From Candidatus Nanopelagicales bacterium (GTDB lineage Bacteria; Actinomycetota; Actinomycetes; S36-B12; UBA5976): DNA of 62,634 bases. The position numbers and the translations under genes were made by a program. The stretch covers positions 1 to 62,634 of the forward strand of contig JAURFT010000004.1 in assembly GCA_030834185.1 (NCBI GenBank), in the 5' to 3' direction. This document shows positions 7,304-16,185 of this stretch, piece after piece. The notes beneath the pieces were generated by a model. It was given only the letters and a program-made list of their open reading frames with translations. It was not told the origin of the DNA and did no database searches. Every line of letters begins with the position of its first letter. Positions within the stretch are counted from its first letter, which is position 1.

Positions 7304-8656
7304 TTGTATAAATCACCGCTTGGAGATCTGCGCAAATCAGTTGATGAGATTGCGAGCTATCAGGATCAAGCACTGGCCAAAATGACTAAATTAATAGCTC
7401 AAAACCACCCTCACTACAAAGCCAAATATTCTCAGCTTGGGCTAGATATCGCGAGCATAACCACTTTAGCCAAGCTGGAATCAATTCCTGTTACTGAAAA
7501 AATGGAGTTTGTAAATAGCCCAGAGAACTTTCGAATGCAGTCAGCTATTGATGCGCCAGATGAATATGTAATTTGGGATATTGTTTATACAGCAGGCACC
7601 AGTTCCTCGCCCACTCCGATCTACCAAACCAGCTACGACTTCCGCGGTATTTTGTTGGCCCAGGTTCGAATGGCTGAGATTCGTGGGATGAGTAACAAGT
7701 CACGAATTATGAATCTGTATCCAATCACTGCCCATCCGCATGGAGCTTGGTTGCGAGCAAACAATGCTGCTGCTGCACTTGGTTGTGCCATAACTGCTGG
7801 TATGAGTGGCAGGGACTTTGGTTCGTTTGAGCTAACTCGAAAAACTGCTGAGATTGTTGAATTGACACTGCAATCAAATCCAACTGCGCTCTGGGGCGTG
7901 CCTTCATATATCCGCGAAGTGTTAAGTCAGATCTTGGCAAAAGGTGGCAAACTGCCTGCGTTGGACATGATTGCCGTTAGCGGCGAGCCTTGCACCCAAG
8001 CAATGCGAGCTTCGCTTACTGAATTAGCTGAAAGTGTTTCTGATGTCCCAGTTGTAGTTTCAGACAGCCTTGGTGCCTCTGAGCTGCAGTGTGGATTAGT
8101 TGAATGTACCCTGGGTGCTGGTTTTCATAATCCCGCACCCGAACTATTCTTACTAGAAGCACTGGATGAGAACGGCAAGCGAGTATCTGAGGGTGAAATT
8201 GGTAGTTTGGCAATTACCCATCTTGATCGACGTGGCACTGTTTTGCTGCGTTATTTATTAGGTGACAAAGTTCAGATTACTTATGAAAACTGCGATAATT
8301 GTGGTCGCGGTGGCGGCAGAATTGTGGCGCATAAGGGCCGCGAAGGTCGCTTTACCAAAATTCGTGGCAATATGGTAAATCTTGATGAACTGTTAAAAAT
8401 ATTGGCTGATGATAAAGCAATTGTCGAGTACCAAATAGAGATTCATAAGCAGTCAAAAACTGATCCACTTTCACTAGATGAACTAACTGTTCGAGTTGTG
8501 CCTGGTGCGGGCTGTGACACAGCTGCAATTGGAAAACGGGTTGCTGCCGCAATCAGGATTACTCCTGTGGTGCAAGAAGTAACTCGAGATCAGATTTGGG
8601 GAAACAACACAAGTTTGAAAGCAACCAGAATCATTGACTCTCGTGACTACAACTAA
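7304..8656 (+). CDS. PaaK-like adenylate-forming acyl/aryl-CoA ligase (copy 1)
   Basis: A 450-residue ANL enzyme of the short phenylacetate-CoA ligase type. Visible motifs in order: P-loop TAGTSSSP (residues 96-103), SGEP, DSLGASE, LRYLLGD (the conserved Asp that binds ribose), a CxxC pair (CDNCGRGGGR), EGRFTKIRG at the C-terminal hinge, and LKATRIIDSR with the catalytic Lys. All expected active-site parts are present, so it should activate a carboxylate to a CoA thioester. It starts at TTG, with AGGAG 6 nt upstream. A close paralog is at 16901. It sits 9 nt after the double hydrolase in one operon. Confidence 0.85.
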   Translation: MYKSPLGDLRKSVDEIASYQDQALAKMTKLIAQNHPHYKAKYSQLGLDIASITTLAKLESIPVTEKMEFVNSPENFRMQSAIDAPDEYVIWDIVYTAGTSSSPTPIYQTSYDFRGILLAQVRMAEIRGMSNKSRIMNLYPITAHPHGAWLRANNAAAALGCAITAGMSGRDFGSFELTRKTAEIVELTLQSNPTALWGVPSYIREVLSQILAKGGKLPALDMIAVSGEPCTQAMRASLTELAESVSDVPVVVSDSLGASELQCGLVECTLGAGFHNPAPELFLLEALDENGKRVSEGEIGSLAITHLDRRGTVLLRYLLGDKVQITYENCDNCGRGGGRIVAHKGREGRFTKIRGNMVNLDELLKILADDKAIVEYQIEIHKQSKTDPLSLDELTVRVVPGAGCDTAAIGKRVAAAIRITPVVQEVTRDQIWGNNTSLKATRIIDSRDYN

Positions 8657-8682
8657 GTAAAAGCCTAATTAAGGACCTAAAA

Positions 8683-9708
8683 ATGACCTCAGTTCAGCCA
8701 ATAGGTGAAGTAATTGATACCCACTCCCACTATTGGCCAGACGGCATGGTTGCGCAGTTAAAAGCTGGGAAGTTATGGCATGGCTGGGAGTTAACTAAAA
8801 CATCAACTGGCAAATCAGCTGTTGCACGCGGAGCTCGCGTAGCTCCTTTTGAATTTGATGAATACGCTGGAGATCTAACCCTACGTCGAGCTAAGCGGCT
8901 TGAACTAGAAAATATCTCAGCTGAGCTGCTGATGGTGCCTTCTTTTTTATGGGGTTATGAAATGCCAGCAGCTGATGCAGCACCAATGTGCCGCGATATC
9001 AATCGTGAAATGGCTCAAGCCAGCATAACTACAGCCGGAAAAGCCATTGGGCTAGGAGTAGTTCCGCTGCAAGATCCAAAACTCACTGCTACAGAAGCTG
9101 AGTTTGCAGTAAAGGAACTTGGTATTACAGCATTTGCAATTGGTACCAGTGTGGATAAAAAATCCTTTGATGACCCAACTGTGCAAGCCTCGCTATCGGT
9201 GTTGTTTGAAACTGGGTTACCCGTTTTAATCCATGGTGTTTATTTTGACCGGATTGCAGCTGAACGGCTGCCAAATTATTATTTTGGTAACTCGTTTTCC
9301 GTACCGTTAGAAACCAGCGTTGCGCTAATGTCGCTGATCTTCTCAGGTCTACCAGACCAATTCCCAGACCTTCGCCTAGCCACCTCGCACGGCGGAGGTT
9401 GGATTCATTATGGCTTGGGTCGCTTTGAGATGCGATTAGCTCATGGTCACGATCGGGGAAAGATGCAAGGCATGCCATCGGAATATTTAAAGCGTTTCTA
9501 CTACGACTGCTTGGTGCATGATCCAGATACTTTGGCATATTTGATAAGCAAAGTAGGTATTGATCAGATTCTTATCGGCACAGACTTCCCTTTTGGTGGT
9601 GACATTATTGGTGGTTCATCGAATTGGATTAATAATATGCCATTCTTGGACCAAATCGATAAGCAAAAAATCTTCTCTCAAAACGCCAAGAGATTTATGG
9701 GTTGGTAG
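8683..9708 (+). CDS. ACMSD-like amidohydrolase (A2)
   Basis: A 341-residue paralog of the proteins at 5046 and 23037. Metal ligands: His14/His16 (DTHSHYWP), His184 (LIHGVY) and Asp301 (GTDFPF). The catalytic-type His236 is present in SHGGG, so unlike A1 the site is intact. Relatives include 2-amino-3-carboxymuconate semialdehyde decarboxylase and resorcylate-type decarboxylases; which reaction occurs here is unknown. AAGGA precedes the ATG. It is the last gene of the first plus-strand run and converges with the oligopeptide-type ABC operon, with 28 nt between stops. Confidence 0.85.
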   Translation: MTSVQPIGEVIDTHSHYWPDGMVAQLKAGKLWHGWELTKTSTGKSAVARGARVAPFEFDEYAGDLTLRRAKRLELENISAELLMVPSFLWGYEMPAADAAPMCRDINREMAQASITTAGKAIGLGVVPLQDPKLTATEAEFAVKELGITAFAIGTSVDKKSFDDPTVQASLSVLFETGLPVLIHGVYFDRIAAERLPNYYFGNSFSVPLETSVALMSLIFSGLPDQFPDLRLATSHGGGWIHYGLGRFEMRLAHGHDRGKMQGMPSEYLKRFYYDCLVHDPDTLAYLISKVGIDQILIGTDFPFGGDIIGGSSNWINNMPFLDQIDKQKIFSQNAKRFMGW

Positions 9709-9736
9709 TCTGTCAAGAAATAATCAAATATATTTT

Positions 9737-10552
9737 TTATCGAGTTGCCAAGAACCGACCCAGATCTTTTTCAGGATCCAGCACTGCACTTAGTAATTTC
9801 TTTGTGTATTCCTGCTGTGGATTGCCAAACAATGCTTCGACTGGCCCCTGTTCTACGACTTTTCCTGACTCCATCACCACAATGTCATCAGAGATAAAGG
9901 CAACCGTGCCCAAGTCATGTCCAATAAACAGATAAGTGAGTTGAAATTTTGCTTGTAGTTCTTTTAGCAGATTCAAAATCTGAGCCTGAATTGATAGATC
10001 TAGTGACGAAATTGGTTCATCTAAGATGATGAATTCAGGTTGTAGTGCAAGGGCTCGAGCAATGCTCACTCGCTGTGCCTGGCCTCCAGAAAGCTGATGT
10101 GGATAACGCATGGCGTAACTTGGCTCTAAGCCAACCATGACTAGTAATTCTTCAACTCGAGCTGACCGCTCCTCTTTACTACCAACTGCATGCACTACTA
10201 ATGGTTCGGAAATGGACTTCAAAACCGTCATTTTTGGGTTAAGTGATGAAAACGGATCTTGGAAGACAGTTTGCACTCGTCTACGGAAGGCCTTAAGTGA
10301 AGCACCACTTAATCCTGTTACGTCCTGACCATCAAACATAACACTGCCACTAGTAGGGGCTAACAATTTGGCCAAAATGGAGGCAACTGTGGATTTACCA
10401 GAACCCGACTCTCCAACTACACCAAGCGCTTTACCCTTTTTGATTTCAAAATCCACATGGTCAACAGCTCGAAGATTTACGCGCGACCCACGCTTTCCAA
10501 TCTTGTAGTCTTTAACTAAGTCTGTAACTTGAATTAGTGGTGCAGTTCCCAT
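9737..10552 (-). CDS. Oligopeptide/nickel-type ABC transporter ATPase (DppF-like)
   Basis: A 271-residue ATPase: Walker A GESGSGKST, Q-loop FQDPFSSLNP, signature LSGGQAQR, Walker B FIILDEP, switch His in FIGHDLG. The PFSSLNPK sequence is typical of the second (F) ATPase of Opp/Dpp systems. It lacks a long C-terminal Cys motif, consistent with F rather than D. Last gene of a five-gene minus-strand operon (15080 to 9737), with its start overlapping the stop of the D subunit by one base. Confidence 0.9.
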   Translation of the reverse strand: MGTAPLIQVTDLVKDYKIGKRGSRVNLRAVDHVDFEIKKGKALGVVGESGSGKSTVASILAKLLAPTSGSVMFDGQDVTGLSGASLKAFRRRVQTVFQDPFSSLNPKMTVLKSISEPLVVHAVGSKEERSARVEELLVMVGLEPSYAMRYPHQLSGGQAQRVSIARALALQPEFIILDEPISSLDLSIQAQILNLLKELQAKFQLTYLFIGHDLGTVAFISDDIVVMESGKVVEQGPVEALFGNPQQEYTKKLLSAVLDPEKDLGRFLATR

Positions 10553-11550
10553 CAGGCACCTTCCGCTGGGTTATGACATGAGAAGATGTGATTTACACTT
10601 TGCTTCGTTGGCTCAAGCCTTGGCACATCTGTTTTACATTTTTCAATTGCTCTTGTACATCTGGGGTGGAATGCACAACCCGATGGAATAGTGGCCAAAG
10701 AAGGTGGTGTGCCTGAAATAGTGGTCAATAGTTCTGCTTTGCTAGCACCGATTCGTGGCATGGAGGAAAGAAGTGCCTGAGTGTAAGGATGTTTTGGTGA
10801 TCGAAGCACTTCCTGAGCAGTGCCAGTTTCTACAATTCTGCCCGCATACATAATTGCAATTCGATCTGCAATTGCTGCTGCCACTCCAATATTGTGAGTG
10901 ATTAAAACAACTGCCATATCACGCTGATCACGGAGCCGTTGAATCAGCTCCAGCACAGCCACTTGGACTGAGGCATCAAGTGCAGTCGTTGGTTCATCAG
11001 CAATTAAGAGTTTAGGCTCAAGTGCAATTGCCATGGCAATCATCACACGTTGCCGTTGACCGCCTGATAGTTGATGTGGAAACTGGTTCGCGCGGCGTTC
11101 TGGATCTGGAATCTGCACTGAATCAAGCAATGAAACTGCTTGATTCCATGCTTCATCCTTGGACATGCCCCGGTGGACCTGAAAAATCTCAGCTATTTGT
11201 GCACCCACCTTGAAGCAAGGGTCAAGTGAAGTTAGCGGATCTTGAAAAATGACGCCAATTTTTTCCGCACGCAACTTTCGCAGCGATTCTTGATCTGCAC
11301 CAAGGATCTCATTTCCTTCAAACTCAATTGATCCAGTAATCCGAGCAGTGCTAGGAAGGAGGCCTGAAACGGCATGCACCGAAACGGATTTACCAGCACC
11401 AGACTCCCCTAATATAACGAAAGTTTCACCAGGAGCCACAGACCAGTTGGTAGTGTGAATGGCTTGCAACGGACCACTAGCAGTGTTAAAAACAACATCC
11501 AAATTTTTGATCGATACGACTGTGTCAACTTTTTGCTCAGCAAGATTCAC
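10552..11550 (-). CDS. Oligopeptide/nickel-type ABC transporter ATPase (DppD-like)
   Basis: A 332-residue ATPase with Walker A GESGAGKS, Q-loop FQDPLTSLDP, signature LSGGQRQR, Walker B LLIADEP and switch ITHNIG. The C-terminal oligopeptide-ABC extension is present, with GCAFHPRCTRA and a later Cys (KCKTDVP), the conserved Cys cluster of D subunits that can bind an iron-sulfur cluster. It lies between the DppC-like permease and the DppF-like ATPase with essentially no spacing, as expected for the heterodimeric ATPase of one importer. Confidence 0.92.
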   Translation of the reverse strand: MNLAEQKVDTVVSIKNLDVVFNTASGPLQAIHTTNWSVAPGETFVILGESGAGKSVSVHAVSGLLPSTARITGSIEFEGNEILGADQESLRKLRAEKIGVIFQDPLTSLDPCFKVGAQIAEIFQVHRGMSKDEAWNQAVSLLDSVQIPDPERRANQFPHQLSGGQRQRVMIAMAIALEPKLLIADEPTTALDASVQVAVLELIQRLRDQRDMAVVLITHNIGVAAAIADRIAIMYAGRIVETGTAQEVLRSPKHPYTQALLSSMPRIGASKAELLTTISGTPPSLATIPSGCAFHPRCTRAIEKCKTDVPRLEPTKQSVNHIFSCHNPAEGA

Positions 11551-11551
11551 G

Positions 11552-12457
11552 TTAGATTTCCTTTGTTTGTGGATCTAATCGATCGCTGAGCCAATCACCA
11601 AACACATTCACGCAAAGAACTGTGAGCATAATTGCAACGGCAGGAAAAGTTGCAATCCACCAAGCAGTCTCTAAGTAATTTCGCCCCTCGCTAAGCATGG
11701 ATCCCCAAGTTGGTGTCGAGAGCGGCACTCCGAGGCCAAGGTAACTCATGGAACTCTCCGCAATGATGGTCTGAGCCACCACGAAGGTCCAAACTACCAT
11801 CATGGCACCGGTGATATTTGGCACGATGTGTTGAAATACGAGTCCGAATCCAGAGCGACCTGAAGAAATCGCTGCCCGATAAAATTCGCTCTCCTTTACG
11901 CTTAAAGACTTTGCATGCGCAAGTCGTGCAAATGGAGTCCAGAGCCAAATTACTAAGGTGAAGATGATTGTGTTAACTCCTGCGCCAACAATAGATACAA
12001 TTGCAATAGCCACAATCAAAAATGGAAATGCCGTTTGGATATCAACAACTCGAAGTATCACTGCCTCTTGCCAGCCTCGAAAATATGCGGCAATAAGCCC
12101 TAAAAATCCACCAATTAACATAGCTAAAGTTGCTGTTGCAAGACCTACTGCAAACGAGACCTTCCCTCCATGCACCAGCCGACTAAATACATCGCGACCT
12201 AACTGGTCGGTGCCGAGCAAGTAACTAACTCCTTCGCCAATTTCGAAAGGCGGCACTAGTCGATAGAGTAGATCTTGGTACGTAGGATCCTGAGGAACCC
12301 AAAGATTTGCCCCAAAACTCAATAGGGCGGCAGCACCAAGGAACGCTAAACTAATGGGGCCCGCTTGCCTGAACCATTTTTTGCGTCCAGGGCCTTTAGG
12401 CAGAGCATCAGACTTTGCTCCAACAAAAAAACTAAACGCTGACATTCGCTGACTCAT
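11552..12457 (-). CDS. Oligopeptide/nickel-type ABC permease (DppC-like)
   Basis: A 301-residue permease: an N-terminal cytoplasmic extension, a first helix (ISLAFLGAAALL), the LLGTDQLGRDVFSRLVHGGKVS block diagnostic of DppC/OppC proteins, then about five more helices. The coupling-helix motif with SSGRSGFGLVFQHIVPN precedes the last helices and meets the ATPases. It is adjacent to the DppB-like permease (2 nt gap), so the two form the transmembrane heterodimer. Confidence 0.92.
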   Translation of the reverse strand: MSQRMSAFSFFVGAKSDALPKGPGRKKWFRQAGPISLAFLGAAALLSFGANLWVPQDPTYQDLLYRLVPPFEIGEGVSYLLGTDQLGRDVFSRLVHGGKVSFAVGLATATLAMLIGGFLGLIAAYFRGWQEAVILRVVDIQTAFPFLIVAIAIVSIVGAGVNTIIFTLVIWLWTPFARLAHAKSLSVKESEFYRAAISSGRSGFGLVFQHIVPNITGAMMVVWTFVVAQTIIAESSMSYLGLGVPLSTPTWGSMLSEGRNYLETAWWIATFPAVAIMLTVLCVNVFGDWLSDRLDPQTKEI

Positions 12458-12459
12458 AG

Positions 12460-13383
12460 CTAGTTAACCTTTGCCCTTAGCCTTGGGTCTACAAATTGAT
12501 ACAACAGATCTACGATCAAGTTAACTAGAACCACCATTACTGCAACTGTGAAAACCCCTGCTTCTAGCATTGGGTAATCTCGAGCCTTAACAGCGTTTAC
12601 CATCAGAGATCCAATTCCTGGCCAGGCAAACACAGCCTCAATAATCACCGCGCCACCTACAAACTTACCGAGGTCAATTCCAATTAGCGAAAGCATTGGC
12701 ACTGAGATATTGCGAAGGATATGCTTAAAACGAATTCTTCTATTGTTAAACCCGAGTGATTTTCCAGTCCGAACATAGCCACGGTTCATTTCCTCAATAA
12801 AGTATGCCCGTACCAAGCGGGTGTGCCTGGCCATCAATACAGCAGAAAGTGCAATAGCTGGCATGATGATGCTTGTTGGCTGCTCATTTCCAAAGCTTGG
12901 CAACCACTGCAGCCAAACTGAGAAAACCAAAATCATAAAGATTCCGATAATAAATGGTGGAATCGATTGACCCAACATCGACATCGACAAAATAAATCGG
13001 CCAGATGCATTCCGGCGCTTCACTGCTGCGAAGATACCCGCAGGAATGGCAACGAGCATGGCCAATGCAAACGCTACAAAGCTTAAATAAAGAGTTGATG
13101 GCAGGGCTTCCAAAATTAGTGGCATTGATGGCTGCAAATATATATATGAGTCGCCAAAGTTCAGTGTTGCTAATTTAATAAGGAAGGCAAAATATTGCTC
13201 AAAAATCGAGCGATTTAAGCCCAGTGACTCTCGAATGATTTCAATGTCTTCGGTAGTTGCTTCACTTCCAGCAACTGCCAAAGCCGGATCGCCACTTACC
13301 CTAACCAAGAAGAATAAAAGAGTGGAGATCCCGAGCACTACAAGTATTAGTTGTAGTGCTCGGGATCCTAGGACTCGCAGCAT
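12460..13383 (-). CDS. Oligopeptide/nickel-type ABC permease (DppB-like), with a 17-bp hairpin in its first codons
   Basis: A 307-residue permease beginning MLRVLGSRALQLILV, typical of DppB, with six helices and the RHTRLVRAYFIEEMNRGYVRTGKSLG coupling region in shortened form (VRAYFIEEM, RTGKSLG). It starts 11 nt after the stop of the solute-binding protein. Codons about 6-19 contain a perfect 17-bp inverted repeat with a 7-nt loop (13327-13367), so the mRNA should fold tightly right after the binding-protein gene. This would be expected to lower permease expression relative to the binding protein. Confidence 0.92.
   Translation of the reverse strand: MLRVLGSRALQLILVVLGISTLLFFLVRVSGDPALAVAGSEATTEDIEIIRESLGLNRSIFEQYFAFLIKLATLNFGDSYIYLQPSMPLILEALPSTLYLSFVAFALAMLVAIPAGIFAAVKRRNASGRFILSMSMLGQSIPPFIIGIFMILVFSVWLQWLPSFGNEQPTSIIMPAIALSAVLMARHTRLVRAYFIEEMNRGYVRTGKSLGFNNRRIRFKHILRNISVPMLSLIGIDLGKFVGGAVIIEAVFAWPGIGSLMVNAVKARDYPMLEAGVFTVAVMVVLVNLIVDLLYQFVDPRLRAKVN
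13327..13367 (-). promoter_or_regulatory. Perfect 17-bp stem-loop embedded in the dppB-like 5' coding region
   Basis: Arms 13327-13343 and 13351-13367 are perfectly complementary (GATCCCGAGCACTACAA and its reverse complement), with loop bases 13344-13350. The hairpin begins about 27 nt past the stop of the solute-binding-protein gene. No immediate U-tract follows on the transcribed strand, so it looks like an mRNA 3'-end stabiliser or processing hairpin rather than a terminator. The arms share the octamer AGTGCTCG with the stem-loop at 29367-29397. Confidence 0.75.
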
Positions 13384-13394
13384 CTAGTTCTTTC

Positions 13395-15080
13395 TCAATT
13401 ACCGATGCTTACAAGGTCAATATTGCCACCAGCATCAATAAAGAATCGCTTGGTTGCCTTTTTGCCTGCCCAAATATCTGGAGTATGGATACCCCACAGG
13501 ATTGGTGCATTTTCCTTCAGAATCTTGCCAGCCTCACAGAAAGCTCGAGTTCGAGCAGGGCTTCTGGTTGATAGTGAAGATGCTTTAGCAATCAACTCGT
13601 CATATCGGGGATCTGAATGGCCAATGTTGTGAGTCGAGTAATTTGTGGTGTAGCGCGCCATCTGCACACCAGCATCTAAGTCAGGACTTGATGACATTCG
13701 CCAAGCGAATAAGTCCTTACGTGGAATAGCTCCACGAAGATAGTAAACATCCAGGAACTTAGAAAACTCCAGAACCTCTACTTCAACCTTGTCCACTGCG
13801 TCCAAGCGCTCGATCATTTGAGCGATTGCCTGTGCCATCAATACGTCATTAGTTATGTAGGCAGTGGATGTTTGGAATGTTAGTTTCAGATTGGATACGC
13901 CAGCCTGCTTCATGAGGTCATTGGCTTTCTTCATATCATATGGATAGGCCGTAACTTCGCGGCAATATCCAGTCAGATTGCTCGGCACAAGTTGTGCTTG
14001 TGCAATAGAGCCTAAACCACTATTAACGCGATCAATCAATGCCTGCTTATCGACGGCAAAATTCAGCGCTTGCCTTACACGCTTGTCAGCGAGTGGGCCC
14101 GATTTTGCCATGATACTCATGTGATAGGTCGCTGGCTCAATGATTGAATTCACAGCAAAGCTTCTACGCAATGAGGCAATGTCGTCAGTTGGAACTTTGT
14201 TCACAACATCTAAGCCACCTGACCTAAGTCCAGACATACGTGAGGCATCTTCAGGAATCACTTTGAAGACAATCTTGGTCGCGGCAGGAACTACACGAAG
14301 TGATGATGGATTTGGCTCAAGCACTAGCTCCACGTTTGGTGTAAAGCTGGTTGCAACAAATGGGCCAGTACCTACTGGTGCTCGCCAGAATGCTGCAGCA
14401 CCTTTGGCCGCAAATTCCTTTGGCGGCAAAATAGGTACAGTACCTAGAGCACGAGGCAATAGATATCTTGGTGCAGACGTAGTGATTTTTACCTTGTACT
14501 CTGACATAACTTCAATTCGAGTTATTTCAGAAATCTTTGCTCGCAAGCCTGCTCTGTTGGCTGGATTCAAAACCCACTCTAACGAGGCTTTAACTGCAGT
14601 GGCATTGACTGGTTCGCCATTAGGAAAGGTCTTACCTTGAATTAAATTGAATACCCAGGTTTTTGAATTGCCTTCCTGTGACCAAGAGTCAGCAACATTT
14701 GGCTTAACAATTGGCGTTCCGGTAGAGAGATCAACTCGGGTTAGCGCTGAGTAAATAGCACCCACGATAAATGAACGAGGTGGGGCACTAGCTGCATAAG
14801 CTTCCAGCGATGGCGGCAATGATCCGATACCAATGGTTACGGTTTTACCAGATCCACCTTTAAAGTACTTTTTCCAAACGCGCTTACCTTTTTTGGTAGC
14901 TTTGCAAATAAGAACAGTGTTGTTTACGTACTCTTGTTCTTTCAAATTGGTGCACTTAGCTCCTGCAACTGCAGTATTTGCTGAGGCACTGGTATTGAAA
15001 GCAGTTAAGACTGCGAAAGCCATAACAAAAGTTATGACAGCACTCACAGACTTTTTTGCAAATCCTGCTTTTGTTGCCAT
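13395..15080 (-). CDS. ABC solute-binding protein, family 5 (DppA-like)
   Basis: A 561-residue exported binding protein: signal peptide (MATKAGFAKKSVSAVITFVMAFAVL...ASANT), a short domain with AGAKC, LICKATKKG and VWKKY (the paired-Cys/Trp module also seen at 1-357 and 28084), then a full family 5 binding fold. The family pattern is visible in VADSWSQEGNSKTWVFNL, and VRQALNFAVDKQALI matches its conserved block. AAGGAG precedes the ATG by 10 nt. First gene of the five-gene importer operon. Family members carry peptides, nickel, glycosides or opines; the context suggests import of the island's substrate. There is no lipobox. Confidence 0.9.
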   Translation of the reverse strand: MATKAGFAKKSVSAVITFVMAFAVLTAFNTSASANTAVAGAKCTNLKEQEYVNNTVLICKATKKGKRVWKKYFKGGSGKTVTIGIGSLPPSLEAYAASAPPRSFIVGAIYSALTRVDLSTGTPIVKPNVADSWSQEGNSKTWVFNLIQGKTFPNGEPVNATAVKASLEWVLNPANRAGLRAKISEITRIEVMSEYKVKITTSAPRYLLPRALGTVPILPPKEFAAKGAAAFWRAPVGTGPFVATSFTPNVELVLEPNPSSLRVVPAATKIVFKVIPEDASRMSGLRSGGLDVVNKVPTDDIASLRRSFAVNSIIEPATYHMSIMAKSGPLADKRVRQALNFAVDKQALIDRVNSGLGSIAQAQLVPSNLTGYCREVTAYPYDMKKANDLMKQAGVSNLKLTFQTSTAYITNDVLMAQAIAQMIERLDAVDKVEVEVLEFSKFLDVYYLRGAIPRKDLFAWRMSSSPDLDAGVQMARYTTNYSTHNIGHSDPRYDELIAKASSLSTRSPARTRAFCEAGKILKENAPILWGIHTPDIWAGKKATKRFFIDAGGNIDLVSIGN

Positions 15081-15209
15081 GCTGGTATTACTCCTTCTTG
15101 GAACGCTGACAGTCCCCTATTTGGAAAACATTCTTTGGACACCCAAAGAGTGCCATAAGGCTAATCAAGGACTGAAGCTGAGTCAATGACAATGTACTGG
15201 CAGAATTTT

Positions 15210-16166
15210 CTAGAAGCCAAGCTTGCGGTCATAAAGGCCAAGCAACTGTTGATTGGTTTTCCACCGGCCCAGATTGTTGCAAAATTGCTCTACCACTCGC
15301 TCGGCTCGCAATGGTGATCCACCTGCAATATGTGGGGTAATTACTAACTTTTGATTACTAAAAAGTGGGTTTATTCCTTTAATTGGCTCTGTTTCCAGCA
15401 CATCCAGCCCTGCGCCGTACAAGTGCCCTTCGTCTAACAATCGTAGAACATCTTCTTGCACTAGCAGCCCTCCGCGCGAAACATTTATCAGAACTGCTCC
15501 GGGTCGCAATTTAGACAGTCTCTCGTAGTTAAACCAACCATTATTTTTGGACGTCACCGGCAGTGTGAGACATATCACATCAAGCTCACCAAGGTAGTTT
15601 TCTAAGTGGTTGTTATCAATAAGCAAATCGACATGTTGCTTACTAACATTATTTAAAAGATCCACTCCAATAATTTTATGAAATTCGAAACTACGTGCGC
15701 GCTTTGCTACAGCTTGGCCGGCAGAGCCCATTCCTATTACACCAATTGTCCGATCTGTGAATTCCCATTGCTTTATCCGAATTTCTTCTCGATGCTCCCA
15801 GCCTGGATTGCGAACAGCTTCAGCTACACCTCGAGTAATGCTAAGCAGTAATGCAAAAGCGTGTTCAGCTAGATGGGACCCAACTAGACCGCGAGCAGAA
15901 ACTAATTTAATCGGCTTATTGCCAATGTATTCTACAATCTTATTTACACCAGCACCGACAGATTGCACCCAATCCAATTTGTTACCAAGCTCGATAAATT
16001 CTGGTTTGATATCACCAAAAATTACTTCTGCTTCTTTACTCAGTTCCATAGCTTCACTCAAGTCCCGAGTCAATTTGACCTCTGTGCCAGCGGCAGCGTT
16101 AATGATTTTTTCAAATTCAGAATCGGTAATTGGTGCAATTAAATCTAATGGGTAAACTAAAATCAT
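15210..16166 (-). CDS. D-2-hydroxyacid dehydrogenase
   Basis: A 318-residue NAD(P)-dependent dehydrogenase. Rossmann motif GMGSAGQAVAKRA (about residues 185-200), catalytic Arg in VSRGGLL, Glu in LETEP and His in TPHIAGGSP are all present, which fits the glyoxylate/hydroxypyruvate/D-lactate dehydrogenase family. It would interconvert a 2-keto acid and a D-2-hydroxy acid in the cytoplasm. It lies downstream of the cysteine hydrolase at 16186 (19 nt gap) and is probably co-transcribed with it. Confidence 0.88.
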   Translation of the reverse strand: MILVYPLDLIAPITDSEFEKIINAAAGTEVKLTRDLSEAMELSKEAEVIFGDIKPEFIELGNKLDWVQSVGAGVNKIVEYIGNKPIKLVSARGLVGSHLAEHAFALLLSITRGVAEAVRNPGWEHREEIRIKQWEFTDRTIGVIGMGSAGQAVAKRARSFEFHKIIGVDLLNNVSKQHVDLLIDNNHLENYLGELDVICLTLPVTSKNNGWFNYERLSKLRPGAVLINVSRGGLLVQEDVLRLLDEGHLYGAGLDVLETEPIKGINPLFSNQKLVITPHIAGGSPLRAERVVEQFCNNLGRWKTNQQLLGLYDRKLGF

Positions 16167-16185
16167 AATTGTGGCCTTGTCCGGT

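Noticed and set aside
9125-9538. 137-codon minus-strand frame
   Set aside because: Entirely inside amidohydrolase A2, with no recognisable motif; a codon-usage shadow.
13327-13367. Interpretation of the embedded hairpins (also 27999-28030) as intrinsic terminators
   Set aside because: No U-tract follows the stem on the transcribed strand, and the downstream genes are intact and needed for transport.
14140-14640. 166-codon plus-strand frame
   Set aside because: Antisense to the DppA-like binding protein, which has clear family motifs; low-complexity Ser/Thr/Gly/Ala translation.
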